Below, one piece after another: positions 59,688 through 64,000 of a stretch of 64,000 nt of DNA. Position 1 is the first letter of the stretch; each line of letters begins with the position of its first letter. The notes beneath the pieces are model-generated. The model saw only the letters and a program-made list of their open reading frames with translations. It did not search any database and had not been told where the DNA came from. The DNA is from Alteribacter lacisalsi (GTDB taxonomy: Bacteria > Bacillota > Bacilli > Bacillales > Salisediminibacteriaceae): assembly GCF_003226345.1 (NCBI RefSeq), contig NZ_PDOF01000002.1:62001-126000 (forward strand). Direction: 5' to 3'. A program made the position numbers and the translations under genes.

Positions 59688-60125
59688 TTATTTTCCTGAC
59701 TCATATGGGCTTCGGGGCGGATCGTGGGTCACATATGTGCCGGCAATAAAGTCGTGAATGGATCGTTTGTCCTTACGGATGCCGATCATAAAGGCACTGA
59801 CGATAGCGGCGATTCCGAATGTAATACCGTACAGCAGACCGGCAATAATATCCCGTTTGATCATGGTCCAGAAAGTCACATTATCTCCATCCAGTTTTAC
59901 GATACGGACACCAACTGCCCGTTTACCCACCGTGTACCCGTACCAGAATACAGGGACGAGTAAATAGTAGGGAAGCCCGAGCACATCCAGCCATGTCGTC
60001 TCAAGGGAAAACCATTGGCCATAAATAAGACCGGCAAGAATACCAAGAGTTATCGAGACGAGAAGTCCATCGACAATATTTCCACCCAGTCGCACCCAGA
60101 ACCCTGCAGGATTACTCACATCCAT
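59688..60125 (-). CDS. RDD-family membrane protein
   Basis: A 145-residue protein with three transmembrane segments and RDD motifs: GFWVRLGGNIVDGLLVSI at the N-terminus, YTVGKRAVGVRIVKLDG in the middle and KDKRSIHDFIAGTYVTHD at the end. Function is not settled for the family; roles in ion exchange have been shown for some. The start follows GGAGTGATTTAGG. It is a single-gene unit. Confidence 0.87.
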   Translation of the reverse strand: MDVSNPAGFWVRLGGNIVDGLLVSITLGILAGLIYGQWFSLETTWLDVLGLPYYLLVPVFWYGYTVGKRAVGVRIVKLDGDNVTFWTMIKRDIIAGLLYGITFGIAAIVSAFMIGIRKDKRSIHDFIAGTYVTHDPPRSPYESGK

Positions 60126-60322
60126 CCTAAATCACTCCAATTTTATAGTATGGAAAACTCTTCCCTTTTTTCCTTAAGTATTAAACCTTTCCTCCTGGTG
60201 GTACTAGATCTTTGGAATTAGTTTATGAAGAAAGGGATTAAAAGTAAATAGTCAGGGAATAGTTAGGTCAACAGCAATTATCTATTATTACTTGTTGAAT
60301 TGACACTAAGGAGGAAATGTTC

Positions 60323-60460
60323 ATGCTTTGGACCATTATTGGTATTCTGATTGTATTATGGCTATTCGGTTTTCTATTTGAGGTGGCAGGCGGGCTCATT
60401 CACGTGCTGCTCGTGATCGCCCTGGTCGTGTTCATCCTTAACATGATCCGCGGCCGTTAG
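60323..60460 (+). CDS. Lmo0937-family small membrane protein
   Basis: A 45-residue protein (MLWTIIGILIVLWLFGFLFE, then VAGGLIHVLLVIALVVFIL and NMIRGR) with two hydrophobic segments, matching the Listeria Lmo0937 / DUF5670 family. Members are often stress-induced. The start follows AAGGAGGAAATGTTC. It converges with the STAS gene and shares a terminator with it. Confidence 0.85.
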   Translation: MLWTIIGILIVLWLFGFLFEVAGGLIHVLLVIALVVFILNMIRGR

Positions 60461-60475
60461 CCGGTGCCGGATAGG

Positions 60476-60513
60476 AAAAACCCCGCTCCCTTTTAAAAGG
60501 GACGGGGTTTTTT
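60476..60513. terminator. Bidirectional terminator
   Basis: Arms AAAACCCCG and CGGGGTTTT plus an inner CCCTTT/AAAGGG pair, T-rich on both strands. Confidence 0.88.
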
Positions 60514-61325
60514 CATGTTCTCGTTTTGAGGTAGCCTTCCAGTGTTCCGTAGGCATTTAGCCCTTTGAAGTTAATTCCGAGCTGGACAGAAGTCTGGGCA
60601 ACAGCTGGTCTCACGCCGGTCACCACCATTTCTACCCCTATGAGTTCGAGGACGTCATGGATACCGAAGAAATTCTGAGCCACGTACGTATCAAACGCGA
60701 GAATACCGGACAGGTCGATAATCAGCGTTTCGATTTCCAACTCTGACACCTTCGGAATAACCACCTCCCTGATATGCCTGGCTCGGACTTCACTAAACTC
60801 TCCGACCATCGGCATGACAGCGATCCCCTGAGCAATCGGCACAATCGGTGCCGACAGTTCCACCATTTCAGCTTCGATCGAGTCTAGCCGGTGCTGGTTG
60901 CTCACGTTGAATTTGCTGGTCGTGTTCCGGATCACGTCATCAAAAACAAAAATGACTTCTTCATAAAGGCTGGTCAGTTCCGAACGGGTCATTTTATCAA
61001 AGAGGCCCTCGTCTTCAAGCTCTTTCATTAAAGAGAGACGGAATGTACTGATCAGTTCGATTGTATCCCTGAGGAATGAACCGTCCCGGAAAAAAGAAGG
61101 GTCCACTTCATAGGTAATGTGCATCTCTTCCGTTTCTTCCTGCGTTTTCGTCAGGCTTTTAGCTACCTTGCTGATTAGCGTGGGAAGCATGGTGCGGTGC
61201 TTTTCAAGATAGTCGTGCGTCAGTTCTGTGTCGAGTTTTTCTGTCGCATCGTCAATCAGCCTGTCAGTGAGGGCTTCTTTCTTTGTTTCCAGATAACTCG
61301 CAATTGAATCAAGAATATATTCCAC
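60513..61325 (-). CDS. RsbR-like STAS-domain protein
   Basis: A 270-residue protein. The N-terminal 140 residues are all-helical, like the non-haem globin or RsbR N-terminal sensor, and the C-terminal STAS domain (about 150-265) shows IETLIIDLSGILAFDTYVAQNFFG and VVTGVRPAVAQTSVQLG. RsbR paralogues form the stressosome and control sigma-B through RsbS and RsbT. Whether it joins such a complex is unknown, since no rsb genes are adjacent. GTG at 61325 is preferred (GGAGAG 9 bases upstream); further upstream codons lack a ribosome site. Confidence 0.85.
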   Translation of the reverse strand: MEYILDSIASYLETKKEALTDRLIDDATEKLDTELTHDYLEKHRTMLPTLISKVAKSLTKTQEETEEMHITYEVDPSFFRDGSFLRDTIELISTFRLSLMKELEDEGLFDKMTRSELTSLYEEVIFVFDDVIRNTTSKFNVSNQHRLDSIEAEMVELSAPIVPIAQGIAVMPMVGEFSEVRARHIREVVIPKVSELEIETLIIDLSGILAFDTYVAQNFFGIHDVLELIGVEMVVTGVRPAVAQTSVQLGINFKGLNAYGTLEGYLKTRT

Positions 61326-61450
61326 ATCCACTCTCTCCAATATTAGGAATTGTTTGCTTCCTTGAGTGTACCGCACTTGGATTCACACATACAATCAATT
61401 ACGCAAATTAGTGACATTATTCTTAGTAAATACATTCGAATGAACCGTAA

Positions 61451-61840
61451 TTACAAGATTGTCATGATGGTGCCGATTAACGTAAGGGCGATTAGATGAT
61501 AGCCGGCTGCGACAACGAACGTGTAAACCGCACTTTTTGTGGCATGGCCGAGTCCGAAGAGAAAATCCTTTGCATAAGCGAGGACTACAACGATGCCAGT
61601 AAGAAGCCCATAAAGGGCACCTGCCCCTGCCGTTTCAGCTCCTGCCAGGGTAAGAATCCCGTATAAGGCTGCAGCGGTGAAAAGCGTCACAAGCGTAACC
61701 ATGGGGAAATTAGGCGGGTGTTCTTTCGTGTTAATCTTTAATACATCAACCCACCTGTTTCCAAACAGGAGAGGGGAATAATAGAGCATGCCAACTGCAA
61801 TATAGAGGACTGTACCTGCGAGAATAGGAAGAATCATCAA
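61451..61840 (-). CDS. DUF1761 membrane protein
   Basis: A 129-residue protein with four transmembrane segments. GMLYYSPLLFGNRWVDVL near residue 17 is the DUF1761 signature; the later part is hydrophobic. Function is unknown. The start is in the sequence ATGATGATTCTT; the ribosome site AAAAAAGGATTG is moderate. A family C repeat lies upstream. Confidence 0.82.
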   Translation of the reverse strand: MMILPILAGTVLYIAVGMLYYSPLLFGNRWVDVLKINTKEHPPNFPMVTLVTLFTAAALYGILTLAGAETAGAGALYGLLTGIVVVLAYAKDFLFGLGHATKSAVYTFVVAAGYHLIALTLIGTIMTIL

Positions 61841-61860
61841 ATCAATCCTTTTTTTATTTT

Positions 61861-62039
61861 GGCTCTGTTAAAGCTTAATGTTGATATTTTTCTTCCGTTG
61901 ATTGAAGCGAACGCGCGCCACTCCTGCGGGAACAGCGCCGGCTGAAGACCCCGCAGGGCGTTTTTCCCGAGGAGGCTGAAGCGGTGCCCGCGGAAGGGAG
62001 CGCAGTGAGCAGAAATCAACAACAGACTTTAACAGAGCC
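61861..62039 (+). repeat. Family C repeat with complementary flanks
   Basis: Core includes CACTCCTGCGGGAACAGCGC, GAAGACCCCGCAGGGCG, TTTTCCCGAGGAGGCTGAAG and GCCCGCGGAAGGGAGCG. Outer flanks GGCTCTGTTAAAG (61861-61873) and CTTTAACAGAGCC (62027-62039) are perfectly complementary although unlike the flanks of other copies. Confidence 0.87.
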
Positions 62040-62138
62040 TTTATTTTTATAATAGCACAGAGGTGTCTTTGTCGAACGATAGTAAAAGACAGATTCAGGG
62101 AAAAGTGGTATTCTTTATTTACTAAAATAAGGAAGCTG

Positions 62139-62498
62139 GTGTGCCTGTTGCGTAACCTGCCCAATCCCCTGAAAACCTTTACGTTTTATTTTTTCCTGCT
62201 CGGCACAGCCATTTCTCTTTATACGTTTTTGAGGGGGACCGGAGGGACGGTTCTTTTAAGCTATGATCTGCTGCTGGCCCTGCTTATGCGTCTTGAGGTT
62301 ATGCAGCCGGTTCTGTTTAACCCTGGAACGGTAAGTCTGGAACTTAACTGGCCGGCATTTCTGATCAAACCGCTCACGTTTTCCTGTTACGGAATTGTGA
62401 TTGATGTTTTGATTTGGTTTGGACGCAGGACCGACCGCCGCGGACTGACGAGGGCAGAAATGCAGGAGATCAAACAGGATGAACTCCCGAAACAGTAG
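62139..62498 (+). CDS. Hypothetical membrane protein, 119 residues
   Basis: A small protein with about three hydrophobic segments (FTFYFFLLGTAISLYTFL, VLLSYDLLLALLMRLEVM and FSCYGIVIDVLIWFG) and a charged tail. No family recognised. The GTG start at 62139 has AAGGAAGC just upstream but closely spaced, so a TTG a few codons later is possible. It converges with the GNAT gene. Confidence 0.6.
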   Translation: MCLLRNLPNPLKTFTFYFFLLGTAISLYTFLRGTGGTVLLSYDLLLALLMRLEVMQPVLFNPGTVSLELNWPAFLIKPLTFSCYGIVIDVLIWFGRRTDRRGLTRAEMQEIKQDELPKQ

Positions 62499-62499
62499 G

Positions 62500-62543
62500 A
62501 AAAAGAACAGCACTGACGGGAATATCAGCGCTGTTCTTTTTTC
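62500..62543. terminator. Bidirectional terminator
   Basis: Arms AAAAGAACAGC and GCTGTTCTTTTTT are complementary; T-rich on both strands. Confidence 0.85.
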
Positions 62544-63073
62544 ATGGCTATGTATTCATTCTGAAGGAACCCCATTTGGATAATGTCATGCCACTGCCCG
62601 TTACGAAACAGGCTTTCACGGCTGATGCCTTCCTCGGTAAAGCCGATGCTACAGTAAAGGCTGATCGCTTTTTCATTGAATGAAAATACGCGAAGAGCAA
62701 TCCGGTGAAGGTTCAGTTCGAGAAACGCGTAATCAAGCAGGAGGCCGAGTGCCTCTCTGCCATATCCTTTCCCCCAGTAGCCTTTTTCCCCAATGTCGAT
62801 GATACATTCGGCATTCCGGTTGCCTAAATCAATCTGAACGAGCGAGGTAATTCCAATCGTTTGGCTGGTCTCTTTGTCCTCGATCATATAGCATTTGGAA
62901 GAAGATGAAGAAAGCAGGACGTCCTTCACAAATGATTTCGTTTCCTCCTCAGTATGCAGGTCGAGGGATGGACTGGTGGACTGCATCACGTCTGGATCAT
63001 TGCGCCAGATATGATAAAGCTCAGTGTCATCCGCAGTCATTTTTCGAAGGGTAATGCGGTGAGTATTAAACAT
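62525..63073 (-). CDS. GNAT-family acetyltransferase (RimJ/SpeG-like)
   Basis: A 182-residue GNAT enzyme. RKMTADDTELYHIWRNDPDVM at the start and the acetyl-CoA loop YWGKGYGREALGLLLDYAF (Q/R-x-x-G-x-G pattern) are clear, followed by LNLHRIALRVFSFNEKAISLYCSIGFTEEG. It should acetylate an amino group of a small molecule or protein N-terminus. The start follows AGGAGGCTTTT. It has its own terminator. Confidence 0.92.
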   Translation of the reverse strand: MFNTHRITLRKMTADDTELYHIWRNDPDVMQSTSPSLDLHTEEETKSFVKDVLLSSSSSKCYMIEDKETSQTIGITSLVQIDLGNRNAECIIDIGEKGYWGKGYGREALGLLLDYAFLELNLHRIALRVFSFNEKAISLYCSIGFTEEGISRESLFRNGQWHDIIQMGFLQNEYIAMKKEQR

Positions 63074-63130
63074 AAAAGCCTCCTATTCATAACGTGCTAT
63101 TTGTATACGTATGTAAGAAAAAGAAAGTTT

Positions 63131-63165
63131 CGATAAAAAATCACCCGGAGCTGCTGCTCCGAGCG
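63131..63165 (-). terminator. Terminator of the 111-residue membrane protein gene
   Basis: On the minus strand CGGAGC and GCTCCG form a stem, followed by GGTGATTTTTT. Confidence 0.75.
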
Positions 63166-63169
63166 ATGA

Positions 63170-63505
63170 TTATGCCTCTTCTTTATCTTTTGTGGCAAAC
63201 GCGATAAAAGCTGTGGCTGCGATTACGGAAAGTCCCTGGTAGATCAGAACTTCAACCAGTGACTGGACCCCGTCGCCGCCTCCGGTAATGGCTGTGTACA
63301 AGATAGCAGCCACATAAAAAGCAATAAATGAGGCCAGGCCGCACCAGAGACTTTTGCCAGCCCTGTTGGCGACGTAAATCGCGGCAAGCGTAATGAGAAC
63401 GAGCACCGCACCGGAGCCTTCCAGCACAAAATGGTAGACGAGTACCCCTGCGAACAGCAGGAACGCACCGACTGCAGTGGATACGATAAAACGTGGAAGT
63501 GCCAT
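63170..63505 (-). CDS. Hypothetical membrane protein, 111 residues
   Basis: A small protein with four predicted transmembrane segments (VSTAVGAFLLFAGVLVYHFVL, VLVLITLAAIYVANRAG, FIAFYVAAILYTAITG and GLSVIAATAFIAFA). No family recognised. The start follows AGGGGGGATTACAGTC. Confidence 0.7.
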   Translation of the reverse strand: MALPRFIVSTAVGAFLLFAGVLVYHFVLEGSGAVLVLITLAAIYVANRAGKSLWCGLASFIAFYVAAILYTAITGGGDGVQSLVEVLIYQGLSVIAATAFIAFATKDKEEA

Positions 63506-63580
63506 GACTGTAATCCCCCCTTATCGGAATGTATGAAAAAGAGGGACAGGAAATGCCTGTTTGTTAGGGGAGAGGGCGGC

Positions 63581-63705
63581 TTTAAGGGTTTTAGCAGAAC
63601 ACTTAAGGGACTTAGCCGGATGTTTAAGGGTCTTAGCAGAAACTTGGAGGTTTTAGCAATTCACTTAAGGGTCTTAGCAGAAACTTAGAGGTTTTAGCGA
63701 TTTTA
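63581..63705 (+). repeat. Tandem repeat with 21-base period
   Basis: About six units of the type TTAAGGGTCTTAGCAGAAAC start at 63582, 63603, 63624, 63644, 63665 and 63685. Units 4 and 6 have TTGGAGG or TTAGAGG instead of TTAAGGG. The array could encode a short heptad peptide (FKGLSRN-type) from ATG 63534, but that frame lacks a ribosome site and a homologue I can name. Confidence 0.8.
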
Positions 63706-63823
63706 ACGGCCTCGATCAGTGTTTTGCTCATCACTCATGATACATAGAGGAACTCCCTTCACACACAGCGAAGGTTATCAAGGTGAAACTTCCGGGTACA
63801 AAAACAAGAAGGAGGCGGGTACG

Positions 63824-64000
63824 ATGACGGCAAAAATTACGAGTAAACTGGACACGACCGGGCGGGTAAGCGTGCCGCGGACAGTAAGGGACAGCTGGGA
63901 CATGGGAAGTACCGTGAACCTCGGGATTCTCCGGGACGGCCGCGGGATCCGGCTGTCGGAAGCGTTCGGAACGAAGGACGCAGCGCAGACACTGAACAGC
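63824..64000 (+). CDS. AbrB-like DNA-binding protein (partial, 3' end outside the window)
   Basis: The frame opens at ATG 63824 behind GAAGGAGGCGGGTACG and is open to the window end (59 codons seen). MTAKITSKLDTTGRVSVPRT followed by VRDSWDMGSTVNLGIL has the swapped-hairpin pattern of AbrB/SpoVT N-termini (Lys-x-Asp-x-x-Gly-Arg-Val-x-Val-Pro). It may be a transition-state or sporulation regulator. The reading frame and its domain cannot be completed here. Confidence 0.7.
   Translation, partial: MTAKITSKLDTTGRVSVPRTVRDSWDMGSTVNLGILRDGRGIRLSEAFGTKDAAQTLNS

Noticed and set aside
63431-63688. Open frame over the 21-base tandem repeat
   Set aside because: The upstream half lies antisense to a membrane protein gene and there is no ribosome site before the Met nearest the array; kept only as a repeat.

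Overview
The window looks like a chromosomal segment of a spore-forming Bacillaceae bacterium, probably a salt- or alkali-tolerant one. Evidence for this: Bacillus-type AGGAGG ribosome binding sites and frequent GTG/TTG starts, a Spo0E-like sporulation phosphatase, an exosporium-type collagen-like protein with an NTTRR-F1-like head behind a sigma-K-like promoter, an RsbR-like STAS protein, Bacillus-style SAM (S-box) riboswitches and a Fur regulon. Exported lipoproteins carry very acidic linkers, which fits a halophile; the exact genus is inference. No rRNA, tRNA, CRISPR array, transposase or prophage was seen.

Layout. 1-4.3 kb: a partial collagen-like spore surface gene, an EamA exporter, an unknown membrane protein and an alpha/beta hydrolase. 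4.4-15.5 kb: a cell-wall sugar recycling locus (namZ, a secreted GHL10-type hydrolase, murQ, an ABC importer without its ATPase, nagZ, a MurR/RpiR regulator, anmK). It has no PTS transporter, and NagZ and NamZ lack signal peptides, so it reads as import of GlcNAc-(anhydro)MurNAc followed by processing in the cytosol. 15.7-21.3 kb: assorted genes, including a MerR-type HTH/coiled-coil protein preceded by a dense cluster of GCGATAC sites. 21.3-23.9 kb: iron genes (FhuF-type reductase, flavodoxin, ferritin) with two Fur boxes and a possible Fur-controlled small RNA, then msrA. 24.1-35.6 kb: a LacI-controlled beta-glucan oligosaccharide locus (lacI, ABC importer, GH1, GH30, a GH94/GH149/GH161-type phosphorylase, DUF624 protein).

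35.6-50.1 kb: Spo0E-like protein, a His-rich metal-binding protein, a sulfite-oxidase-like enzyme, MFS exporter with a winged-helix regulator, a predicted nuclease with a RAMA-like domain, small membrane proteins, a class C beta-lactamase-like hydrolase, a CorC/HlyC-type CBS protein, a CaiT-like BCCT transporter and a GH13 alpha-glucosidase under a CRE site. 50.2-64 kb: a TetR gene and its neighbour each behind the same palindrome, an MBL hydrolase and zinc alcohol dehydrogenase, two tandem SAM riboswitches with no obvious target gene, an FbpA-like small protein, pirin, methyltransferase, transglutaminase, RDD, STAS, GNAT and small membrane proteins, and a partial AbrB-like regulator.

Three intergenic repeat families run through the window. 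Family A (GGGGACGG-type, 18 sites) mostly sits a few bases after stop codons, often as a palindrome. Families B and C (about 100 bp) are GC-rich, structured elements with copy-specific complementary flanks. All functional calls come from reading the sequence; no database search was possible.
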